The notes beneath the pieces were generated by a model. It had not been told where the DNA came from, made no database searches, and saw nothing but the letters and a program-made list of their open reading frames with translations. From Angiostrongylus vasorum (lineage: Eukaryota > Nematoda > Chromadorea > Rhabditida > Metastrongylidae): a stretch of DNA of 64,000 nucleotides. Below, piece by piece: positions 35,208 through 46,200 of the stretch (positions are counted from its first letter, which is position 1; every line of letters starts with the position of its first letter). The DNA lies in assembly GCA_018806985.1 (NCBI GenBank), contig JADANN010000240.1:372001-436000 (forward strand). Reading direction: 5' to 3'. Position numbers and translations under genes: made by a program.

Positions 35208-35690
35208 TTTTCAATGATGCTGAGATATTTGCAAAACTCGAGACCGCAGGTGTCTGCGGTGGGGAACGAACGCGCAATTGTCCTTTCCGAGAAGTAACAC
35301 GTTCACCACCACACCATGCGGGTCCTCCGTTTCGCCTGCCTCTCAGCTAATTCTAATAATAAGTTAAAATTGTGATTATGACTGCAGCCTCAGCTTAACT
35401 GGGTTCGTTGCCGACTTGGGCTCCCCAGATCAATCCCGTTGATGTATGATTGCTGATGGCAAAAAGATCGATAGAACGAGCTGAGAGATAGGCGAAACGA
35501 AGGACCCGCATGGTGTGGTGGTGAACGCGTTACTCCCCGGAAAGGACAATAGCGCGTTCGTTGCCCCATCGCAGATACCCTGCGGTCCGGAGTTTTGCAA
35601 ATATCTCAGCATCATTGAAGTTATACTTCGCAATATATATCCTGCCATTAAAAAGAGCAGGCAGTAAATAATAAGTTAAAATTGTGATTA
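35208..35690. repeat. SINE B head-to-head inverted dimer
   Basis: The left arm runs from GATGCTGAGATATTTGCAAA to CTCAGCTAATTC; the right arm from GAACGAGCTGAGAGATAGGC to TTTGCAAATATCTCAGCATC. The spacer carries GGGCTCCCCAGATCAATCCC. Confidence 0.85.
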
Positions 35691-36385
35691 CAAGTTTCCG
35701 CAAAAAAAAATGGTTGAAGATAATCTTAAGAAGAAAGAAGTATCAGTATTAACTGATAATGTAAAGACTGAAAGCAGCATTCGTGAAGGCCTCTGCAAAC
35801 TCGCCAATTGTAAGACCGAAGCAATTCTCCTTCAAAATTGGTGTATAGTAGTCATTGCTTTAAGAAAAAAAAGAAGGTGGACATCATCTAATACTCAACA
35901 ATAAATTACACAACACTTCTATCTTGTTCTATATTAGAACAAGAAGAAAAGATACGCCGTCAAAACCGATCTCCGTTTCCAAGTCTGACACGGTCTCTAC
36001 TCGGTCAAGAGCAGCAGCACATTAAGCAGTGTCCAAACAGTTCCAAGCCTGAACATCTAGCTAACCTTTTGGCAGTACTGTCCAAACAGAAGAAAAAGCC
36101 TTTTAAAATGTTTCATACGTTTATTGGTGTTTAGTCATAAGAAATGGCTTCGCAATAATTCACCAATTAGTGTTTAATTATTGCCATAAGCATGTAAACA
36201 CAGCCAGCTGTACTTCTTTCGTTACCATTTTATCGTTCTCCTAATCGATAACAGTTCCAATATGAATATGTGATGCAAAAAAACAGTTGTAAGTGGAGTA
36301 CCACTAGGTCTTTAGAATAGCTGAGAAGACATTGGTTTTGATGAATTTGAATTTGAATGAATTAGATGTTTTACTACATTTTAAA
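35691..36385. other. No gene recognised
   Basis: A lysine-rich frame starts at 35710 (MVEDNLKKKEVSVL) just after a SINE B tail; it lacks recognisable domains and is not called. Confidence 0.3.
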
Positions 36386-36655
36386 GGGGGACGCAGTGAT
36401 CGCACGCGCTCTGCAAGCAAAACACACGTAGGATTGATCCCCGCTCCCATGGCCCACCAAGCCTTCCATCCCTCCGAGGTCGACAAATTGGTACCAGACT
36501 CGTTCGGGAGAATAGCAGCACTGGCTCGATACATCGGTAGGCCACCGCAAGTCATTGTAAAGATAACATATACAATCAATCACCTCCAAACGTTGTTTAG
36601 TGAAGTCGAATGCATCGCGCATCCCTCAGAGATTGGTCAACGCCGCCAGCTTTTT
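36386..36655 (+). repeat. SINE A copy
   Basis: GGGACGCAGTGATCGC (box A region), GTAGGATTGATCCCCGC (box B), GCCTTCCATCCCTCCGAGG and GAGATTGGTCAACGCC. Confidence 0.75.
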
Positions 36656-36709
36656 TTTTATTACGTTTTAATTGATTACAGTTTTATGTATTCATTTTTT
36701 TGATAAGCT

Positions 36710-36990
36710 TGGTTGATAAAAAATTCTTTATTCTCGGCTAAAGTTCCGACGTCTTCGTCTTCATCAAAGCCGATGATCCCAGTCGATCGTCCACAGTTGT
36801 TCGAGTTCTCGACGTGGCGTCTTCGTCGCGCATCGAGCCGGCTCTTCCTCAGTGGAGCGTCTCGAAGCAATACTCACTCGGCGATGCCCTTTTATACGAA
36901 ATCGTTCTTATCGATAGCCCTGATTGTCCGGTGATAACCACTTGTTTTTGCCGGACAATCCATTCTGTAGAAGTCGGTGTCGTTGTCGGC
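36710..36990 (-). repeat. HHR family 2 element, one arm
   Basis: The minus strand reads GGCT, TTGATGA, stem II GACG/CGTC, GGAA, CTTT, AGCC at about 36738-36773, followed by arm text similar to 26080-26160. The core carries substitutions. Confidence 0.5.
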
Positions 36991-38351
36991 TAATACATAT
37001 ATTGAAATATCACAGTCTCATTTGAAAGATTGATAAACTATGAATCCCCCAGGCAACGAAAACGTTTATTTGACATCTTTACGTCTCATTTCTCTCTGTA
37101 TTTCGCAGTTATTCCTTTGGTTTTTTTTTCGAAAAATTACAAAAAATGTCTAAAAAATCGGAACCTTTAAGAAATTGTTTTTTTAACTTCTCTCATGATT
37201 TCTATTGACATCGATCTTCTTCTTCAAGTGAAACTCACTCGATCTCATCTTATTTCCATGAAATGCCTTCCTCGTGGTGATCCCAACGATATTTGACCCC
37301 ACCCGCATGTCACTAACACCTCGACCCCGCCCACATCTGTCTTCTCAACTGCCATTTCTCGAAGTTCCACTGTGCCTATATTACTGTCTCAGCTATTGGT
37401 TCCTTCAGTTCTCGTCTTCGTAACCCTTTCAAAAAGATCGATATTTAGTGGAATTATCCGTTTCCCCCTCCTGCTAATGAATTTCTCAACGAATTTTTTT
37501 CCAGACTATGGAAGAATACATAGCATTCGAAGGTGCTTCACAAGGCGAAGAATTCGTTCTCGTACGTTCCAGCTGCAATTTTTCTAATATTACGGATCGA
37601 AGCTCTTTAAATACGCACGATCAGGTTCGATCATTATTCGGATTACGGCAGATGATTTGATAAAAATCAAAATAAAATATTTAAGTATTTAATGAGACGG
37701 GCAATACATGGAGTAATAAATACAAAACATGGGGACTTAAGTGTAAAAATCGCAGATTTCACTAACGAAGACTAAAAGGTGTGTAGTAGCAAATGACGAT
37801 GACTACGAATAGTCTTACTGGTAAAAGTGAAAAAAAATGGAAAGAAGAGGAAAAGGACTTCCTCCTTTTTTTCTTTGCTTTAGTATTACCATCCATGTTT
37901 TCATAAGAGTTCCCGGACATGGATAGCTCGAGAAAAAGCAAAAGAGTACCCGTTCCCTTAACCTGTTCAGTGTTGTTCGCTATCGTTTGAATGCGATTCT
38001 TATGCACTGCTGTTCTCGCGGTGCCAATGTTTTTGTTGTTTTCTGGCCGAAAATATGATTGAAGGTTCTGTTATGAACAACAAAGCCGTCGACGATACGA
38101 TGACAACAGGAAGCGTTCGCTGTTCGTTGCACGGCGGATTTCGACAACCTTGCTATCAGCGGTCGTGACGTTTTCTCTTACTGATAGCTCGAATGTTCTC
38201 GAAATACCGCAGTATCGGATTTCATCTTATCGAGTTACTCGGTTTGACACTTTTCTAAATCAGTTCCACCGTTTCCATTGCACTGACTGCCTGCTTGTAG
38301 TTCTCGTGTACTTTTTCGTGAGAATGGTGGTGTGAAACGTTCTTGACATCC
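36991..38351. other. No gene recognised; could hold the missing 5' part of the GPCR gene
   Basis: Frames at 37372-37587 (plus), 37762-38007 (minus) and 38150-38335 (plus) have no clear homology. CACCTCGACCCCGCCC-type GC-rich text lies near 37318. Confidence 0.25.
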
Positions 38352-38865
38352 TACGGCCGACTTTCCATTAACCTCGGCATTGATCAAATAGTTCCCGATA
38401 TTCTTGTTGAGCAAACACGAGGTGTTACTTAATTCTTTAATCCGTTAAAGCTGACGTTTCGGCGGATTTCGCCTTCTTCAGAGCCTGGAAGGGTATATTG
38501 ATAATCAATTTCCTATGTCAAACGCTCCGATAAGACATACAGAAGGATGAAAATCTGAATCGCAATCACACGACCAATAGCTTCTCGAAAAACCCATCGT
38601 CTATTACGTGCCTTACACTGAGGAAGAACAGCTGATCAGAGTCGCATATGGTCGATGAATGGACCACTCCACAACAAAAGCTGATGCGAAGGTGCGGGGC
38701 CGGATCACGTGTGATCTACAGGCGTTCCTCCCTGCTGTTCATTCCAAGGTTCCTGGTATTTATCCAAAAAGCCTCTAGTAGTCTGCATGCTGGTGCTTTT
38801 GCATCTTGTGCGAAGATAGTGACTTTTATATCAAAATCGTCTCCGCTCTCTTGACATCACCGCGA
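38352..38865 (-). mobile_element. PLE 3' end with hammerhead motif
   Basis: Tail words CCTCGGCATTGATCAAATAG and AGCAAACACGAGGTGTTAC precede the hammerhead motif. The part to 38865 resembles 55080-55190 of the PLE near 55 kb. No intact frame. Confidence 0.6.
38449..38485 (-). ncRNA. Hammerhead ribozyme motif, intact core
   Basis: The minus strand reads GGCT, CTGAAGA, stem II GGCG/CGCC with an AAATC loop, GAAA, CGTC, AGCT. Stem I continues with pairs beyond the motif (AGGCT with AGCTT, one G-U). The ACGT before the cut site is self-complementary. Confidence 0.68.
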
Positions 38866-40000
38866 ACATCGTGGGATGCACAACTTCACACTTTGCCGCT
38901 AAATCTTGTAAAATAGTTGATAAAGAAAATCGGACCGTGCTGATTTATTGTCCGATCGTTGTTGAAACCGATAAAGTAGAAGTTGGTGGCTTAGCTAACG
39001 TTGGACGGAAACGTGAGCCACTGCTGTTCGCTCATATTTTTACGCTAGGAAAGATAACGTTCTCTTCTACACAGTTGAACTGAGACATCTGTATCATCGG
39101 ACTTTCTGTTAATCATTCAGTGACCCCAGCTGGCACCAACAGTCTTTTTGTTGGTCTGTGTAGAGTGTCTCAGCTGCCAGTTTGGCTTCCTTTTTTTTTC
39201 GAATAACACCAATAGCGTGTTATATTCTTCATTTAGAGTCTTCTTAGAAAAAACCTGATCGTTGTTTTGGCAGTTTTTTGTTGTTCTGCTCTTCAATTTC
39301 CACCGAATTCCCCAGTCATTGCTGGCCCATATCCAGCTTGTGTTCCCATTAGAACGCACCCTTTGCCTTTGTGTGATTTTTTGCATCTTGTAATATTGTC
39401 AACATTTCCCAGTATTATGAGAGGAGATGCTCTGCTGTTTTGATTTATGCATGTGTTCCGTTCTCAGATCAAAGATGAGAGTAGAAGAATGCGAATTTTC
39501 TGCTCTGAGAAATGACTAGTGGATGTCCATCCACAGAGTATTCACTGCTTTCCACCTTAAATGGATCTAATACCATGTGATTGCTCGGATGGTGATGGCC
39601 CTAGTTGACCTCAGGTCTTGGTCAGTGGTAGTTTTCAAAAGGAAATTTTCATCGTGGCTGGGTCATTTCTAATAAAACGATTCTTAGGACTGATTTGGCT
39701 GGCGTTTCTCCACGTGGATGTCGAACTTGTTTTCAGTTCGAATTATCAGGCTGAAGCTCAATCGTCGTCGTAGCGTATTCCTACGCAACCCCCTAAGAAC
39801 ATAGTGTGTCCAGCCCCCCAGGGCATCGATGTTGCGACCGGAAGCAGTGGCAAAGATAAAAATTGTTTGTAAAAAAAAGAAGTGGGGAACATGTGTCAAT
39901 GAAACCTTCACCTGATGTATCCTTGAGTTCGTAAATCAAATCGATTGTGATGGTGTTGATTGGCAGCTTGGATTAAATTTTTGAAGAAGGTTTTCTGTAG
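38866..40000. other. No exon identified upstream of GPCR exon TM1
   Basis: A 5' exon with the GPCR start should lie here or further upstream. Frames at 38871-39083 (plus), 39117-39386 and 39684-39911 (minus) match nothing I recognise. Confidence 0.3.
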
Positions 40001-40203
40001 CAACACAAGCCGTCAAGCCGGTTACATGCCTTTATCACCATATCTATCGATCGAATAGTTCTAATATTTAAGGAATCGATCGATATTGTATGGTGGTCGA
40101 ATGTTGTCTGCTTACCTGTGATTGCACTGATCGGACTAGCTTGCAATTTACTCAATATCGCCATCTTAACAAGTAACAAAGGAGCTCAGCGGATACCCAG
40201 CTG
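40001..40203 (+). CDS. GPCR exon with TM1
   Basis: TTTTCTGTAG acceptor, 67 codons plus two bases, then a GTATTT donor that completes TGG with the next exon (IPSW). Contains WWSNVVCLPVIALIGLACN. There is no in-frame ATG, so an upstream exon is needed. Confidence 0.85.
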
Positions 40204-43200
40204 GTATTTTCGAATTTTTAGACCTTTATTTTGAAACCAAATTGTTTTATGACCACAATGATGCTGAGATATTTGCAAAACTCCGTTAGGCCCGCGTTAC
40301 GCGTTAAAGGACAAAGGATAAAGCTCTCGGCGTTGATCAATTCCCTGAGGGATGCGCTATGCATTCGACTTCACCAAGCATCGTTTGGAGGTGATTGAAC
40401 GCATATCTGGCCTTTATAATGACTCGCGGTGGCCTACCGATGTATCGAGCAAATGCTACTATCCTCTCCGACAAGCCTGGTACCAATTTGCCGACCCCGG
40501 AAGGAGGGAAGGCTTGGTGGATCATGAACGCGGGAATCGATTCCACGTGTGCGTTGCAGGGCACCTCCGACCATGCACCACGCGTGCCATGCGTTACGCG
40601 TTATCCTCCGGAAAAAGTAATGGCGCGTTCGTTCCTCACCGCAGACACCTGCAGTCAGGAGTTTGCCAAATATTTCAGCATCATTGTGGTTGTATCATAC
40701 ATAATACCCTTCCGTGGAAAATTGTGATAGGTAGTAAATAAAAAGTTAACATTTGAATAGTATTATTTGGTTGGTAAAGAGCATCTTGAGACACAGCATT
40801 TTCCACTAATAGCTACGCCTCAAACAACAGCTCTTTATTTTTTGACCATGCGGAATTTTTGAGACACATGTGAAGTAATATTAAGAAGTTAAGATGTTAT
40901 TTGACTGGCGGCCATAATTTATTGAGATTATGCCTGTATATGTTGTCTGCTTGTCATAAAGTTCAAGTGCGAAAATTCTTTTCAATACCGCATAATCTTT
41001 TGGGCTCGTGTGGCGCAGTGGTCGGAGGCGCCCTGCAACACACACGTGGGATCGGGTCCCCGCTTCCGTGGCTCGCCGAGCCTTCCATCCCTCCGAGGTT
41101 GGCAAATTGGTATCAGACTTGTCTGGAGGATAGCAGCACTGGCTCGATACATGGACAGGGCACCGCGAGTCATTGTAAAGGCCGGATATGCATTCAGTCA
41201 CCTCCAACGATGCTTAATGAAGTCAAATGCATGGCGCATCCCTCAGGGGATTGATCAACGCAGAGAGCGTCATGGTTTTTACCGCACAATCTTTATATTG
41301 GTCCGGTGGGATAATCCAGTAAGAGCTGAAGAGGCTGATTTAGCGCTCTGAAATTCCAGAGAGTTCATGTTTTTTCCTTGGTCATATCCTTTCCCTTCAT
41401 ATTTTCTTACCCATACACCTTCATTCATATTCACAGACCATTTTTCAAACAACTTTACAGATCTGTTTTTCCTACTACCATATTTTCAGGACTTTACTGT
41501 TGGCGTTGGCGATATGTGACTGTCTGTTTTTGGTGTTTGCTACTCTTGACGTAACACCGACATCAATCTCATCACTAGTGTTTTCGCCTGTCTTCAATTT
41601 CATCTACTCCCATATTACACTCTACATTAGAACGTTGGCATCCACCTTCTACAAATGTAGCGTGCTGTAGGTTTATCTTAAGCATTATGAGTAAAACGAG
41701 CTGTGTTAGACAAAACTGCCGTAAATGGTCGAACCACGGTTACTCTCACTTTATGTAAGCCATCAGTAGGTGGTCGAATGCTCATTTAAACTATACCGCT
41801 ACTTATGGAGCCTACAAATGCAATCAAGTCAGTGTAAAGGAGTCCGATATCTAATTGCCGAATTCAGAGAGATGGAAAATTTTTTAGACCGGGTACATGA
41901 TCGAACCAACGACCGTATGTGCATTGCAGGGCAACTCCTAACCATTATGCTGAAAGCATTAGTTCATTAGGAATAAAAGACTATATGGACCACCATATAA
42001 TTTGACAATAATCCAGGATTGTTGTCGCATTCAACGTCGAACGTTACATCTGCGTGTTGCATCCATTCAACTGTCATCGTATTTGCACTGGACGTACATC
42101 AAGATATGCCATCATTGCCTGGTGGGTAAAGAAGCATTGCTCTTGTGATCTGTGATAATCGACAACCATACATCGTATTTCACTTATGAAGACTACGTAG
42201 TGAAATGAAGGAAACCGCGGTGTCATCAACGGGTTCTTCGACAATCTGATTCAATCTTACATACCACATCTTGAATGTCTCGTAGAAAGAGTTTTTTTCT
42301 TTACCTCATCGGCCGGATATCAATCACTGAAGTGTGAGTTACAGAAAATAAACGAGTGTATTTAATGTCCCATAAGTCATGCATGTCACATATCCTTGGT
42401 GATTTATTGGTTGGCACATTGACATAGTTCGAATATGTCTCATGGGTCATGTATATCACATGAGTGACATATTGATCTCGTTTAATTGCGTCCCATAAGT
42501 CGCGCATGATAGAAGAACCAGTCCTCAATTTGTTATTTATGTTCTGATTTAGTGTGATTTCAGTTTTGTTGTCTCGTTTTTGTGTTCGATACAATGGCCG
42601 ATTGCTTACGAAGTTCGGCACTGCTACGAGGATTTGAGCATGGATTTCTACTATGTGATCTTGATGTCCGAAAGTGAAACAATAAGGGTAAGATAATTGC
42701 AAATTTGACATATTCAAGTTGTTCCATAGCTCTATATTAATCACTGTCGCATGGTGGCAACTGTCCCTCTGATCCACAAAGGAGGTGAGTCCATGTGGTG
42801 GTGACGACATGGGGCAGACTTTGGCTAGGCTGACCTCGGGACTCCAGTGAACCATAGTGGCTAAACCAGTAAAACTCGAGAAATGGAGATTATGCTGAGA
42901 CCCGCACAACCAGTGAGGACGGGCCATCCAAGTACCCAAGTATATTAATCATTAAAATAACGCTGAGTGTTATTGATTTGATCACCAATTTTGGGACATT
43001 TTACTACTGCAGATGTGATATCCACCAGTCCTCTGGTGAAATTATTGAAACAATATGGATTTTTTTTAGCTTTCATTTTCCGCTGATGAATAGTAGGCAG
43101 AATGATGTTGCACTAGTAAAGAAAAAACTTGCAGCCTCAGTTCTTAACGAAGGATTCTTTCTCATAGCCCTCCCATCAATCGATATCCATGTTGAATCCC

Positions 43201-46200
43201 TCTTACCATGTTTTGTTTCAACAATGCTTGTTTTCAACTTAAATGCTTGTCTTTGTTTTCACACCGATTTCTTGAGCTTCCAGTGGTTATACGATCTGTG
43301 CAAACTTGTGTCAACGTTTTGAGAATCTCTGTAGATGTAATGGTTCAAGTTGTACACATATATCGGATATTACGGTAGGCGCGCATACCTGGAAACAGTT
43401 GAATGCAAATGAAATTAACAAAGCAGAAGAGAATGGCTAGTGGTTACTGTTAAAGTCAGAGCGCAGCGTCAAACCCTTATGTAGAAAGAGCTCAAATATG
43501 GAACTAAATCGTCCACATTGTGGGAGATTTATTCTTTCATATGATCTGGCCTGGATATTGATCCCTATACTTCTTCAGTTGGATTTGTTGTCTCGTATGT
43601 TTCATTCACGAAGATCTTCGGATTCGCGTATCGGTTCATCTTCCACTTGAGGAATTCAGTCTTCTACCTGAATGTTATCGAATACGGTCCCTCATAAAAT
43701 CTTGGGATAACCATCCTAAGGCGTTCATATCTCTTCACCACAGACGGGTGCTTACCTTTATGGATTCCAGGAAGGTTTTTTCCAGAAAAACTCCATCTTG
43801 CCGATTGGGGTGATGAAAGGAATTAGAGGCCTGGTGGTTGGTCCACCGCGGTGTCGTGTCGAACGAGCACCGGTGCTTGTATTATCGCGAAGCATCCCCT
43901 GACAACCACGCTTTCTGCGCATTCTGCAATCATTTCTTTGTTTAAGCAGTAGAATTGTCTCACTCGTAACGGGAAGTTTATGGATAAATGGCAGCCTTTG
44001 TACGACTGGTATCATCTAGAAGCTAAATTTAAAGCTCTGCAAACCTTGAAAGGCCCGATATTTATTAAGAGAAATACGACACGATAAGAAAAAATTGAGA
44101 GAGAGGGATCTAAGCGTTGAGTCAGAAAGTCGAGCAACAGGGATTGTTCAAACCTAATTGGTAGTCGGATTGGACTTGCCAAACGAACAAGTAGGAAGCG
44201 GGTCTCAGTATGATTTCCGGCTCAACAGTATGTTAGGTTTTTATTACAACTTTTCCATAGGGCCATGCTAGAAACAGATGCCAGTTAGTGCTCTCCAAAT
44301 TCGTTATCACAACTGTTCCCCAATTTTGCATGTCTGAGTAAGATGTGCCGCATTCCGATGAAGCGTCTTCCGAATGGCATTGGAATCTGACGTTTTACGG
44401 CGGAAAATATCGTACCCGTTCTGTTAAGCATCGAAAACACACTGCTGAGGAGAGTAGAAACGACCCGTATATGAGAAATTGATTGCTTTTTTGTTGACTT
44501 TTAAATTGTTAGAATACTAGATCCTCAACAATTTGTCGTTTCCTTGATGAGCACACACGAGGCTGCTATCTTACTATTTATTTAAAGTAGCTGACGTTTC
44601 GTCCTCCCAAAGGTTCACCGTCTCATTGTGGATATGTTCCTGGGTGTCGGACTGCGATGTGCAGCGAAGAGATTCATTCCCCTGGTAGGGTTTCCCATAC
44701 TGAGAAAGAGTCCGGCGTTTCCAACAGGAAACCCAGCTAAGAGCAAACCAATACCAATGCCAGGATCCACCACGGTCCTGATATTAAACTAGTCACATGG
44801 TGGCAGATCTTCCTCTGAACCACAAGGGCGGCGACAGCCTGTGGCGGTGACGACGTGGGGCAGAATTTGACCAGGATGATCTCAGGACTCCAGAGAAACA
44901 CAATGGCTAAACAAGCAAAACTCCGAAAAAAAGGAGATTATGCTGGGGACCGCACAACCAGTGAAGACGGACTATTCAAGTATCAAGTATCAAATAAGCT
45001 GACGTTTCGACTGATTTCGCCTTTTTCAGAGCCTAGAAAGATCAAGCTGGCTGCAACCTCCTTAGCCGAATACCCCCATAAACTCAACACAAAAGCCGCA
45101 AAATCTAAATTTTAAGGGGATTTGAGATAAAACAGCTCCCTCACACTCACCGTTTTCTCTGAGTCTTCGACTGAGTATCCCACGTGGAAAGCAATCATAC
45201 GGAGTTCACATGAATGCGTAATGCTCCTCTCTCAGATTAAAATTTAAGTCAGATATTCTCTGAGGTCGCTCTGCAATACATATGGGATCGACTTCCACGC
45301 CCATGGCCCACCAAGCCTTCCATCTGTCCAGGATCGGTAAATTGCTACCAGAGTTGTCTGGGAGGATAGTAGCATTGGCTCGATACATCGGTAGGCCACC
45401 GCGAGTCGTTGTAAAGGCCAGATATGCAATCATTCACCCCGAAACGTTGTTTAATGAAGTCGACTGCATGACACCTCCCTAAGGGATTGATCAATGCCCA
45501 GAGCTTTGTCCTTCATTATATTTATTGTCTGAGGTCGCGCGTTAGCATAAGAGACTCCTTTCTGCAGCTCATTTTCGAACTCTTGGAATTTATCTAAAGC
45601 GCCAAGAGGGTTTTACGTGCTGAAGTTTCAAATTACTGTACGAAGATGATGATTGCTACTTAAAAATCTTCTACGTTATGTCTTTTACTCTATGCCTGTT
45701 TAGTGAGTTGTCTTGTTTAACTTTAAGTTTACCGGCTAGGTTCTGTTGTATAGTGAAGCACAGTGGTCTATTCGTTTCGCCAATGTTTTCGTCCTCACAT
45801 GCTTTGCAAGAGATCGGATAAACCGTACCCGCGCTCATGTAGTCACCGTCTGTACCGTTAGGGCATAGTATGCAATTTTGTGTTGCACACAGATGGTTTA
45901 CAAGTGGCTGAGCAATTAATGCTACCAAAATCTGTAGACCGACCCTTTTTAGGCAACATTTCATAGATATATAAGTGCTTCCCAGTTCATCAAATATTTC
46001 GCTGAAATACACCTAGGATATAAAGTTTTTTGTGAATATGTAAGTTTACTCTTTCTATTGTTTAGCTCTACTATCGTCTTATGGACTACGTCTCTTTATT
46101 CGCCTTCAATGTGCTCCCAATCATCGCTTTGCTGGTGATGAACTGCATGATAATCGTCACTCTTCGACGAGTGGTGGCCGAAGATGCCAGAAAAAAGGAA

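Larger units (their letters stand above)
44520..46015 (-). mobile_element. PLE 3' half with two nested insertions
   Basis: On the minus strand, 46012-45671 encodes a GIY-YIG remnant (NCILCPNGTDGDYMSAGTVY, ISCKACEDENIGETNRPLC). The 3' region continues to 45539 and resumes at 45258-45010. A hammerhead-like motif and tail follow to about 44520. A SINE A (45270-45527) and an RTE-derived retroposon (44602-44996) sit inside with clear target duplications. It lies just upstream of the GPCR TM5 exon. Confidence 0.7.

Noticed and set aside
41006..41080. tRNA gene call from box A and box B
   Set aside because: The sequence cannot form a full cloverleaf, recurs across the window and ends in a SINE tail.
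42301..42939. Longest listed open frame (212 codons, minus)
   Set aside because: It runs antisense through a GPCR exon, an intron and an RTE-derived retroposon, with no domain. It is fortuitous.
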